DNA of 64,000 nucleotides from Streptomyces sp. A0958 (GTDB taxonomy: Bacteria > Actinomycetota > Actinomycetes > Streptomycetales > Streptomycetaceae), in the NCBI RefSeq assembly GCF_004795035.1, contig NZ_SSBK01000028.1:18956-82955 (forward strand), read 5' to 3'. This document shows, piece after piece, positions 18,748-25,826 of the stretch. Position numbers and translations under genes: made by a program. Every line of letters starts with the position of its first letter. The first letter of the stretch is position 1. The notes under the pieces are model-generated. The model was not told the DNA's origin, ran no database searches, and worked only from the letters and a program-made list of their open reading frames with translations.

Positions 18748-18785
18748 TTGACAATCGTTTCCACTTTTGTTGAAAATGACTGTCA
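18748..18785 (+). promoter_or_regulatory. znuA promoter with two Zur boxes
   Basis: A perfect -35 TTGACA (18748-18753), an 18-bp spacer and GAAAAT (18772-18777) place the transcription start at or next to the A of the ATG at 18785: a leaderless mRNA. Two 15-bp 7-1-7 elements of Zur type overlay it: TGACAATCGTTTCCA (18749-18763, over the -35) and TGAAAATGACTGTCA (18771-18785, over the -10 and start). Their centres are 22 bp apart, two helical turns. Confidence 0.75.
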
Positions 18786-19753
18786 TGAACGTACGCCGCC
18801 TCATACCCACCGCCGCCGTCGCAGGCGCAGCCGTCCTCGGCCTCACCGCCCTCTCCGCCTGCTCGACGTCCGGCACCTCCGACCACAAGAACGGCGACCG
18901 GCTGAACGTGGTGGCGTCCTTCTATCCGATGCAGTTCCTGGCCGAGCGCATAGGCGGCGACCACGTCTCCGTCTCCACCCTCACCAAGCCCGGCATGGAA
19001 CCCCACGACCTGGAGCTCAGCCCCCGGCAGATCGGCGGCCTCAGCGACGCCGACTTCATCCTCTACCTCAAGGGCATCCAGCCCGCCGTGGACGACGCGA
19101 TCAAGCTCTCGGAGTCCCGGAACACCCTCGACGTCACGACGCTGACGACGCTGGAGGACCACGGCACGGAGGTCGGCGGCGAGGAGCACGGTCCCGACGA
19201 GCACGAGCACGAGCACGAGGGCGATGCGGCCGGCGCCGACCCGCACATATGGCTGGACCCGGTGAAGTACACCGAGGTCGCCAAGGGCGTCGGCAAGTCC
19301 CTGGAGAAGACCGACCCGGACCACGCCGCGGACTACCGCGAGAACACCGCCGCCCTGGTCAAGGAGCTCGGCGCGCTGGACACCGCGTACCGGACCGGGC
19401 TGGAGGACACCGCGACCAAGACGTTCATCACCACCCACTCCGCCTTCGGATACCTCGCCGAGCGCTACGGCCTCACCCAGGAGGGCATTGCCGGCATCGA
19501 CCCCGAGGCCGAGCCCAGCCCCGCCCGCATCAGCGCCCTGCACTCCATCGCGAAGGAGAAGAAGGTCACCACCGTCTTCTTCGAGACGCTCGCCAGCGAC
19601 AAGACGGCGAAGACCGTCGCCGGCGACACCGGCCTGAAGACCGACGTCCTGGACCCGCTGGAGGGAATCACCGACACCTCCAAGGGCGATGACTACATCG
19701 AGGTCATGAAGTCCAACCTCGCCGCCCTGCGCACGGCACTCGGCGCGAAGTGA
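18785..19753 (+). CDS. znuA: zinc ABC transporter substrate-binding lipoprotein
   Basis: Captures Zn(II) outside the membrane and hands it to ZnuB. Signal peptide with lipobox LSAC (lipidated Cys26), then the cluster A-I fold: ASFYPMQF, MEPHDLEL (His74), a His/Asp/Glu-rich loop at about 126-145 (EHGPDEHEHEHEG) and DPHIWLDP (His154), all typical zinc ligands. 322 aa. Start: upstream in-frame ATGs at 18767 and 18776 fall inside the promoter, so the leaderless ATG 18785 is chosen. First gene of a four-gene zinc operon. Confidence 0.93.
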   Translation: MNVRRLIPTAAVAGAAVLGLTALSACSTSGTSDHKNGDRLNVVASFYPMQFLAERIGGDHVSVSTLTKPGMEPHDLELSPRQIGGLSDADFILYLKGIQPAVDDAIKLSESRNTLDVTTLTTLEDHGTEVGGEEHGPDEHEHEHEGDAAGADPHIWLDPVKYTEVAKGVGKSLEKTDPDHAADYRENTAALVKELGALDTAYRTGLEDTATKTFITTHSAFGYLAERYGLTQEGIAGIDPEAEPSPARISALHSIAKEKKVTTVFFETLASDKTAKTVAGDTGLKTDVLDPLEGITDTSKGDDYIEVMKSNLAALRTALGAK

Positions 19754-19806
19754 GCGACGACCGCACCGCCCCCATCGGCCCGAACCGCGCAGCACCGGAG
19801 GCGCTC

Positions 19807-20589
19807 ATGCCCGAGCCCCAGAGCCCGACCCCCGAACCCGTGATCGTCGTCCGCGACGCCACCGCCACCCTCGGAGCACGCCCCGTGCTGCGCGGCATCG
19901 ACCTGACCGTGCGCCGCGGCGAGGTCGTCGCCCTGCTCGGCGCCAACGGCTCCGGCAAGTCCACCGCCGTCCGCTCCGTCATCGGCCAGGTCCCCCTGAG
20001 CGGCGGCACCGTCGAGCTCTTCGGCACCCCGCTGCGCCGCTTCCGCGACTGGGCCCGGGTCGGCTACGTACCGCAGCGCACCACGGCCGCCGGCGGCGTG
20101 CCCGCCACGATCCGCGAGGTCGTCGCCTCCGGGCGGCTGTCCCGCACCCGGCTGGGGCTGCCCCGCAAGGCCGACCGCGCCGCCGTCGACCGGGCCATCG
20201 AGCTCGTCGGCCTCACGGACCGCGCCAAGGACTCGGTCAGCGCCCTCTCCGGCGGCCAGCACCAGCGCGTGCTGATCGCCCGCGCGCTCGCCGCCGAACC
20301 CGAACTGCTGATCATGGACGAGCCGATGGCGGGCGTCGACCTGGCCAGCCAGGAGATCCTCGCCGACACCCTGCGCGAGCAGGTCGCGGCCGACGCCACC
20401 GTGCTCCTCGTCCTGCACGAGCTGGGCCCGCTGGAGCCCCTGATCGACCGGGCGGTCGTGCTCCGCGACGGCTGTGTGATGCACGACGGGCCGCCCCCGA
20501 AGGCCGTCGGGCAGCACGCACTGCCCGGCCACGACCACGTACACCCCCACGCGGCTTCCGAGCCCGTCCGGACGGGACTACTGAGCTGA
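19807..20589 (+). CDS. znuC: zinc ABC transporter ATPase
   Basis: Cytoplasmic ATPase that drives zinc import. Walker A GANGSGKST (residues 45-53), Q-loop near VGYVPQRT, signature LSGGQHQR, Walker B LLIMDEP and the switch His in LVLHELG are all present in 260 aa. The C-terminus is His-rich (GQHALPGHDHVHPHA), common for zinc ABC ATPases. ATG 19807 has GGAGG five bases upstream; an alternative GTG at 19750 overlaps the znuA stop as GTGA and would add 19 residues. Confidence 0.9.
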   Translation: MPEPQSPTPEPVIVVRDATATLGARPVLRGIDLTVRRGEVVALLGANGSGKSTAVRSVIGQVPLSGGTVELFGTPLRRFRDWARVGYVPQRTTAAGGVPATIREVVASGRLSRTRLGLPRKADRAAVDRAIELVGLTDRAKDSVSALSGGQHQRVLIARALAAEPELLIMDEPMAGVDLASQEILADTLREQVAADATVLLVLHELGPLEPLIDRAVVLRDGCVMHDGPPPKAVGQHALPGHDHVHPHAASEPVRTGLLS

Positions 20590-20591
20590 CC

Positions 20592-21485
20592 ATGGAATTC
20601 CTCAACCCTCCCTTCATGCAGCGGGCCCTGCTCGCCGCCGTACTGGTCGGCGTCATCGCGCCCGCAGTCGGCATCTACCTGGTGCAGCGCCGGCAGGCCC
20701 TGATGGGCGACGGCATCGGCCACATCGCCATGACCGGCGTCGGCCTCGGCTTCCTGCTCTCCACCAGCCCGGTCTGGATGGCCACCGCCGTCGCCGTCGC
20801 GGGCGCGGTCGTCATGGAGCTGATCCGCTGGTACGGCCGTACCCGCGGCGACATCGCGCTGGCCATGCTCTTCTACGGCGGCATGGCGGGCGGTGTCCTG
20901 CTGATCAACCTCTCCGACACCGGCTCGAACGCCAACCTCACCTCGTACCTCTTCGGCTCGCTGTCCACGGTCTCCTCCGAGGACATCACCGCGATATCGC
21001 TGCTCGCCGCGTTCGTGCTGCTGGTCACCGTGGGGCTGCGGCGGCAGCTGTTCGCCGTCAGCCAGGACGAGGAGTTCGCCCGGGTGACCGGTCTTCCGGT
21101 GCGCGTGCTGAACCTGCTGGTCGCGGTCACCGCCGCGGTGACCGTCACGGTCGCGATGCGAGTCGTCGGGCTGCTGCTGGTCAGCGCCCTGATGGTGGTC
21201 CCGGTCGCCGCCGCGCAGCAGATCACCCGGTCCTTCAAGGTGACGTTCGTGCTCTCCGTCGTCATCGGGGTCGGCGTCACCCTGGCCGGCACCGTGACCT
21301 CGTACTACCAGGACGTCCCGCCCGGCGCGACGATCGTGCTGCTGGCCATCGGTGTCTTCGTCGCCCTCACCGTGCTCGCCGCCCCGCTCGCCCGCAGTCG
21401 CGCCCGCCGCAGCGAAACCGAGGCGGAGCGGTGCACCCTGGAGGTACCGGCCGCCCGCCCGGCGCCGGACGACGTCCGCGTCTGA
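20592..21485 (+). CDS. znuB: zinc ABC transporter permease
   Basis: 297-aa integral membrane subunit of the manganese/zinc/iron chelate permease family with about eight or nine hydrophobic segments. The family region LMGDGIGHIAMTGVGLGFLL is near residue 38 and GLLLVSALMVVPVAAAQQ in the second half. It starts two bases after the znuC stop, so translation is probably coupled. The substrate is inferred to be zinc from the His-rich ZnuA and the Zur context. Confidence 0.93.
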   Translation: MEFLNPPFMQRALLAAVLVGVIAPAVGIYLVQRRQALMGDGIGHIAMTGVGLGFLLSTSPVWMATAVAVAGAVVMELIRWYGRTRGDIALAMLFYGGMAGGVLLINLSDTGSNANLTSYLFGSLSTVSSEDITAISLLAAFVLLVTVGLRRQLFAVSQDEEFARVTGLPVRVLNLLVAVTAAVTVTVAMRVVGLLLVSALMVVPVAAAQQITRSFKVTFVLSVVIGVGVTLAGTVTSYYQDVPPGATIVLLAIGVFVALTVLAAPLARSRARRSETEAERCTLEVPAARPAPDDVRV

Positions 21486-21550
21486 TCCCCCAGCGGGTGC
21501 GGGCTGGCACAATGGCCCGACAGATGTACGGGCGACACGAGGAGGCTCCT

Positions 21551-21985
21551 GTGGCGACGGCGCCGATCAGTGGAACGAACGCGGTTCCGGTCCGAGGCCG
21601 GTCGACCCGGCAGCGGGCAGCCGTGGCGGCGGCGCTCGACGAGGTGGACGAGTTCCGCAGCGCCCAGGAGCTGCACGACGTCCTCAAGCACCGCGGGGAC
21701 TCGGTCGGGCTGACGACGGTCTACCGCACCCTGCAGTCCCTCGCCGACGCCGGCGAGGTGGACGTCCTGCGCACCACGGAGGGCGAGTCCGTCTACCGGC
21801 GCTGCTCGACGGGCGACCACCACCACCATCTGGTCTGCCGGATGTGCGGCAAGGCGGTCGAGGTCGAGGGCCCGGTGGTCGAGCAGTGGGCGGAGACCAT
21901 CGCGACACAGCACGGCTTCGTGAACGTGGCGCACACGGTCGAGGTCTTCGGCACGTGCGCGGACTGCGCGAGCGGCGAGAAGTGA
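21551..21985 (+). CDS. zur: zinc uptake regulator (Fur family)
   Basis: Zinc-sensing repressor of 144 aa. N-terminal winged helix (TRQRAAVAAAL to LTTVYRTLQSLADAG), sensor region DHHHHLVCRMC with His90-93, and a structural zinc site made by Cys96/Cys99 and Cys136/Cys139. GTG 21551 follows GAGGAGG. It is the last gene of the znuACB operon and should bind the two boxes before znuA, giving autoregulation; a separate promoter around CACAAT (21519-21524) is possible. Confidence 0.93.
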   Translation: MATAPISGTNAVPVRGRSTRQRAAVAAALDEVDEFRSAQELHDVLKHRGDSVGLTTVYRTLQSLADAGEVDVLRTTEGESVYRRCSTGDHHHHLVCRMCGKAVEVEGPVVEQWAETIATQHGFVNVAHTVEVFGTCADCASGEK

Positions 21986-21992
21986 AGTGATC

Positions 21993-22035
21993 CGGGCCCG
22001 GCGGGGGCGTACAGCACCTACCCCCGCCGGGCCCG
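21993..22035. terminator. bidirectional terminator between zur and uppS
   Basis: Perfect 15-bp stem (21993-22007 with 22021-22035), 13-nt loop, between convergent genes. Confidence 0.85.
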
Positions 22036-22039
22036 CCGC

Positions 22040-22858
22040 TCAGCTCCCGGAGGCCGCGACCTCTTCGGCGCCGCCGAACCGGCGGTCACGCTGGGCGAAC
22101 TCCAGGCAGGCCCGCCACAGGTCGCGGCGGTCGAAGTCCGGCCACAGCACGTCCTGGAAGACCATCTCGGCGTACGCGCTCTGCCAGATCAGGTAGTTCG
22201 AGGTGCGCTGCTCGCCGCTGGGCCGCACGAACAGGTCGACGTCCGGCATGTCCGGGTAGTAGATGTACTTCGCGAACGTCTTCTCGTTGACCTTCGACGG
22301 GTCGAGCCGCCCGGCGGCGACGTCCTGCGCGATCCGCTGCGCGGCGTCCGCGATCTCGGCCCGGCCGCCGTAGTTGACGCAGAAGTACAGCGTCATCCTG
22401 TCGTTGTCCTTGGTCTGCTCCTGGGCGACCTGGAGTTCCTGGACGACGGACTTCCACAGCTTGGGCATGCGGCCCACCCAGCGGATACGGATGCCCAGCT
22501 CGTCCATCTCGTCACGGCGGCGGCGGATGACGTCTCGGTTGAAGTTCATGAGGAACTTCACCTCCTCCGGGGACCGCTTCCAGTTCTCCGTGGAGAACGC
22601 GTACAGCGAGAGGTTCTTGACGCCCATCTCGATGCACCCCTTGAGCACGTCCATGACGACGCCCTCGCCGACCTTGTGCCCCTCGGTGCGCGGCAGGCCC
22701 CGCTCCTTGGCCCAGCGGCCGTTGCCGTCCATCACCACGGCCACGTGCTCGGGCACCAGCTCGCCGGGGATCTTCGGGGGCGTGGCACCGGACGGGTGCG
22801 GCTCCGGGGTCTTGTAGTCGCGCCGGTTACGGCCGCCGAGCATCCCGCGTACTGCCAT
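22040..22858 (-). CDS. uppS: isoprenyl (undecaprenyl) diphosphate synthase
   Basis: cis-prenyltransferase that builds the C55 (or shorter) lipid carrier for cell wall synthesis. VVMDGNGRWAKERGLPR with catalytic Asp44, LSLYAFSTENWKR, NYGGRAEI and the C-terminal DLFVRPSGEQRTSNYLIWQ are hallmark motifs. 272 aa. It follows recO after 21 bases and is probably co-transcribed. Streptomyces has more than one cis-prenyltransferase, so the chain length is not certain. Confidence 0.93.
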   Translation of the reverse strand: MAVRGMLGGRNRRDYKTPEPHPSGATPPKIPGELVPEHVAVVMDGNGRWAKERGLPRTEGHKVGEGVVMDVLKGCIEMGVKNLSLYAFSTENWKRSPEEVKFLMNFNRDVIRRRRDEMDELGIRIRWVGRMPKLWKSVVQELQVAQEQTKDNDRMTLYFCVNYGGRAEIADAAQRIAQDVAAGRLDPSKVNEKTFAKYIYYPDMPDVDLFVRPSGEQRTSNYLIWQSAYAEMVFQDVLWPDFDRRDLWRACLEFAQRDRRFGGAEEVAASGS

Positions 22859-22879
22859 GAGCTTCTCAGTCTCCCTGTG

Positions 22880-23626
22880 TCACTTCTCTACATACCGCAG
22901 TGAACGCAGCCCGCGCTCCAGATGCCAGTGCAGATAGGCGGACACCAGCCCGCTCCCCTCCCTGACATGACGCGCCTCGCACGAGTCCGCCGTCTCCCAG
23001 TCGCCGGTGAGCAGGGCGCTCAGCAGGGCGACGGCCTCCGCCGAGGGTACGACGCTGCCGGGCACCCGGCAGTCGCCGCATATGACGCCACCCGCCGCGA
23101 CGGAGAAGAAACGGTTCGGGCCGGGCAGCCCGCAGCGCGCGCAGTCGTCGAAGCTCGGGGCGTAACCGTTGACGGCGAGGGAACGCAGCAGGAAGGCGTC
23201 CAGGATCAGGTGCGGCTCGTGCTCGCCCCGGGCCAGGGTGCGCAGCCCGCCCACCAGCAGCAGGTACTGCTGGACCGCGGGTTCGCCCTCGTGGTCGGTG
23301 AAGCGCTCGGCGGTCTCCAGCATCGCGGTGCCCGCGGTGTAGCGCCCGTAGTCGGTGACGATTCCGCCGCCGTACGGGGCGATCGTCTCGCTCTGGGTGC
23401 AGAGCGGCAGCCCGCGCCCGACCAGTTCGCTGCCGCGCGCGAAGAACTGCACGTCCACGTGGGAGAACGGCTCCAGCCGGGCCCCGAACTTGGACTTGGT
23501 GCGCCGCACACCGCGCGCGACGGCCCGCACCCGGCCGTGGCCCCGGGTCAGTATCGTGATGATCCGGTCGGCCTCGCCCAGCTTCTGCGTGCGCAGCACC
23601 ACGCCGTCGTCCCGGAACAAGCTCAT
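22880..23626 (-). CDS. recO: DNA repair protein RecO
   Basis: 248-aa recombination mediator that helps RecR and RecA load on SSB-coated DNA. An N-terminal OB fold (MSLFRDDGVVLRTQKLGEAD, then GARLEPFSHVDVQF) is followed by a helical domain with a zinc site CARCG...CGDC. The ATG is preceded by GACAAT six bases away with no ribosome site, so it is probably leaderless. recO-uppS pairing is usual in actinobacteria. Confidence 0.93.
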   Translation of the reverse strand: MSLFRDDGVVLRTQKLGEADRIITILTRGHGRVRAVARGVRRTKSKFGARLEPFSHVDVQFFARGSELVGRGLPLCTQSETIAPYGGGIVTDYGRYTAGTAMLETAERFTDHEGEPAVQQYLLLVGGLRTLARGEHEPHLILDAFLLRSLAVNGYAPSFDDCARCGLPGPNRFFSVAAGGVICGDCRVPGSVVPSAEAVALLSALLTGDWETADSCEARHVREGSGLVSAYLHWHLERGLRSLRYVEK

Positions 23627-23632
23627 GCGTCC

Positions 23633-23638
23633 ATTGTC
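23633..23638 (-). promoter_or_regulatory. recO: -10-like GACAAT box of recO
   Basis: GACAAT with six bases to the ATG at 23626, in the context GGACAATGG shared with dusB, era and hemW. Confidence 0.4.
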
Positions 23639-23683
23639 CGGTACGCCACCGACACGCGGGGCCCGCCCCTGTCCCCGGCCCGG

Positions 23684-24367
23684 TCAGTGCCCGGCCGCGC
23701 CGCCGCCCGCGGGCACGACCAGCCCCGACTCGTAGGCGACGATCACCAGCTGGGCGCGGTCGCGGGCGCCGAGCTTGCCCATGATCCGGCTGACGTGGGT
23801 CTTGGCGGTGAGCGGGCTGAGGCCGAGGTTCTCGGCGATCCCGGTGTTGTTGAGGCCGCGCGCGACCAGGGCGAGGACCTGGCGCTCACGCTCGGACAGC
23901 ATGCCCAGGGCGCCGGGGCCCGGACCGGCGGGGGCACGGGGGGTGCTGAGGACCCGGGCGATGAGGCGGGCGGTCGGGCCGGGCGAGAGCAGCGACTCAC
24001 CCGCGGCCACGGTCCTGATCGCGGCGAGCAGGCCGGCGGGCCGGGTGTCCTTGACCAGGAAGCCGGAGGCGCCGGCGCGCAGCGCCTCGACGATGTGGTC
24101 GTCGGTGTCGTAGGTGGTCAGAACCAGTACCTTCACCCCGGCCAGGTCCTCGTCGGCGGCGATGCGGCGGGTCGCCTCGATGCCGTCGAGTTCGGGCATC
24201 CGGACGTCCATGACGACGAGGTCGGCGCGCGCCGAGCGGGCGAGCGCGACCGCTTCGAGGCCGGTGGCGGCCTCCCCGACCACCTCCATCTCCGGGTCGG
24301 AGCCGATGAGCATCGCGAACGCCGCCCGGACGAGCGTCTGGTCGTCGGCGAGCAGTACCCGGATCAT
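23684..24367 (-). CDS. LuxR/NarL-type response regulator
   Basis: 227-aa regulator: receiver domain with phosphorylatable Asp54 (VVMDVRMPE), conserved TTYD and FLVKDT, then a C-terminal LuxR helix-turn-helix (LSERERQVLALVARGLNN, SPLTAKTHVSRIM). Its ATG overlaps the kinase stop codon as ATGA, so the pair is translationally coupled. The target is probably the upstream MMPL exporter operon itself, by position. Confidence 0.93.
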   Translation of the reverse strand: MIRVLLADDQTLVRAAFAMLIGSDPEMEVVGEAATGLEAVALARSARADLVVMDVRMPELDGIEATRRIAADEDLAGVKVLVLTTYDTDDHIVEALRAGASGFLVKDTRPAGLLAAIRTVAAGESLLSPGPTARLIARVLSTPRAPAGPGPGALGMLSERERQVLALVARGLNNTGIAENLGLSPLTAKTHVSRIMGKLGARDRAQLVIVAYESGLVVPAGGGAAGH

Positions 24368-25794
24368 GAGGTGGTCTCCGCTTCCCGTTCCGGTGCGTGT
24401 TCACGCGCGGCTTCACTCGTGGCTTCATGCGCGGCTTCGTGCATGGCTTGCTTGGCTTCATGCGTGGCTTCGTGCGTGTGTGCGGGTGGGTGTTCCGGCT
24501 GCGTTTGTGCGGGTGGGTGTTCCAGCTGGTTCCCGGACTCGGTTCCCGGCTGGTTTCCCGGGGTCGGGGGCGGGAACGGCAGCAGGGCCGAGACCTCGAA
24601 GCCGCCACCGGGGCGGGGTCCTGCGGACAGGGTGCCGCCGGTGCTGCGGGCGCGTTCCCGCATTCCGACGATCCCGAACCCCGGTGCGGTGCCGTTGTCC
24701 ACCGGTCCGGTGCCGTCGTCGGTGACCGTGACCCGCAGGGCCTCGGCGGCGGGCTCCACGACGACGCGGATGCGGACCCCGGCGCCCGCGTGCCGTACCG
24801 CGTTCGTCAGGGACTCCTGGACGATCCGGTAGGCGGCGGCCCCGGTCGCCGGGGCGAGGCGGCCGGCCGGGGTGCGGACCTGGAGGTCGACCCGCGCCCC
24901 GGACGCCTCGGCGGCCCGTACGAGCCCGGGCAGGGCGGCCAGGTCGGGCAGCGGGCCCTCCGGGTCCGTACCGCCCCCGCCCTCCTGCCCGGTGCCGCGC
25001 AGCACCTGCAAGGTGGTCCGGAGCTCGGCCCTGGCCTCCCGGCAGGTCTCGGCGATGTCGTCCAGCGAGGCCGCGACGGCCTGCCGGTCCAGCCGTTGCG
25101 GGTCGACGGTCAGGATGTGCGAGGCGACCGCGGTCTGCACCCCGATGAGGGTGATGCTGTGCGCGAGGAGGTCGTGCAGGTCGCGGGCGATCCGCAGCCG
25201 CTCCTCGGCGACCCGCCGCCCGGCCTCCTCCTCCCGGGTCCGTTCGGCGCGCTCGGCGCGCTCCAGCACCGAGGCGACGTACTGGCGGTAGATGCGTACG
25301 TCCACCCCACAGAACAGCACCGCGACGATCCACCCGGAGATCCGCAGCAGTTCGAGCCCGTCGTGAGCGCTGAGCACGAGCACCACCGTCACCGTCACGG
25401 AGGTGACGCCGATGCCGACGAGCAGGGTGCGCAGCGGGCGGCCGGTCACGGCCACCGTGTAGAGCGCGATCCAGGTCTGCGGCATCGGGGCGGAGTGGAG
25501 GTTGTCGGTGCCGTGGTAGAGCGCCAGCATCGGCACCATGGCGAGCAGGACCAGCACCGGGCCCCGCCGCCGCCGGACGAGCGGTACGGCGCTGCCCAGC
25601 AGCAGGACCCAGCCCAGCGCGCCGAGTGCGTGGGCGCCGCCCGCGAACAGCGCGATGACCGCGGAGAGCGCGCCGGCGCCCGCGGCGATCAGGGCGTCGT
25701 TGCGCCCGCGGTGCGGCGCCTGCATGGGCTCGCGGTTGACGACGGCCAGGATGCGGTCACGGCGGCTCGTGGCTGGGGCTCGGGCTGGGGGCAC
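24364..25794 (-). CDS. sensor histidine kinase (HisKA_3 type) with His/Glu/Ala repeat tail
   Basis: 476-aa membrane kinase. Five or six hydrophobic segments fill residues about 35-165; the dimerisation helix has RIARDLHDLLAHS with phospho-acceptor His207, followed by a HATPase_c domain (N-box NAVRHAGAG, G-box VTDDGTGP and GFGIVGMRERA). Residues about 415-476 are an abnormal low-complexity tail rich in HEA units, encoded by tandem repeats. GTG 25794 follows GGAGG at eight bases. Third member of the MMPL-kinase-regulator operon. Confidence 0.9.
   Translation of the reverse strand: MPPARAPATSRRDRILAVVNREPMQAPHRGRNDALIAAGAGALSAVIALFAGGAHALGALGWVLLLGSAVPLVRRRRGPVLVLLAMVPMLALYHGTDNLHSAPMPQTWIALYTVAVTGRPLRTLLVGIGVTSVTVTVVLVLSAHDGLELLRISGWIVAVLFCGVDVRIYRQYVASVLERAERAERTREEEAGRRVAEERLRIARDLHDLLAHSITLIGVQTAVASHILTVDPQRLDRQAVAASLDDIAETCREARAELRTTLQVLRGTGQEGGGGTDPEGPLPDLAALPGLVRAAEASGARVDLQVRTPAGRLAPATGAAAYRIVQESLTNAVRHAGAGVRIRVVVEPAAEALRVTVTDDGTGPVDNGTAPGFGIVGMRERARSTGGTLSAGPRPGGGFEVSALLPFPPPTPGNQPGTESGNQLEHPPAQTQPEHPPAHTHEATHEAKQAMHEAAHEATSEAAREHAPEREAETTS
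24400..24545 (-). repeat. minisatellite encoding the kinase tail
   Basis: About six copies of a 12-bp unit close to GGCTTCATGCGT (24411-24476), then two copies of a 26-bp unit with TGTGCGGGTGGGTGTTCC (from 24480 and 24506). In the minus frame they give HEA-type and HPPA-type peptide repeats. The unit lengths keep the frame mostly intact. Confidence 0.75.
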
Positions 25795-25826
25795 GTCGCC
25801 ATCCTCCGGTACGGGGCGGGCCGTTG

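Noticed and set aside
16063..19692. A plus-strand open frame of about 1200 codons over the tandem repeats and glyS
   Set aside because: Overlaps tetR, glyS (antisense) and znuA in other frames; no start signal or recognisable protein.
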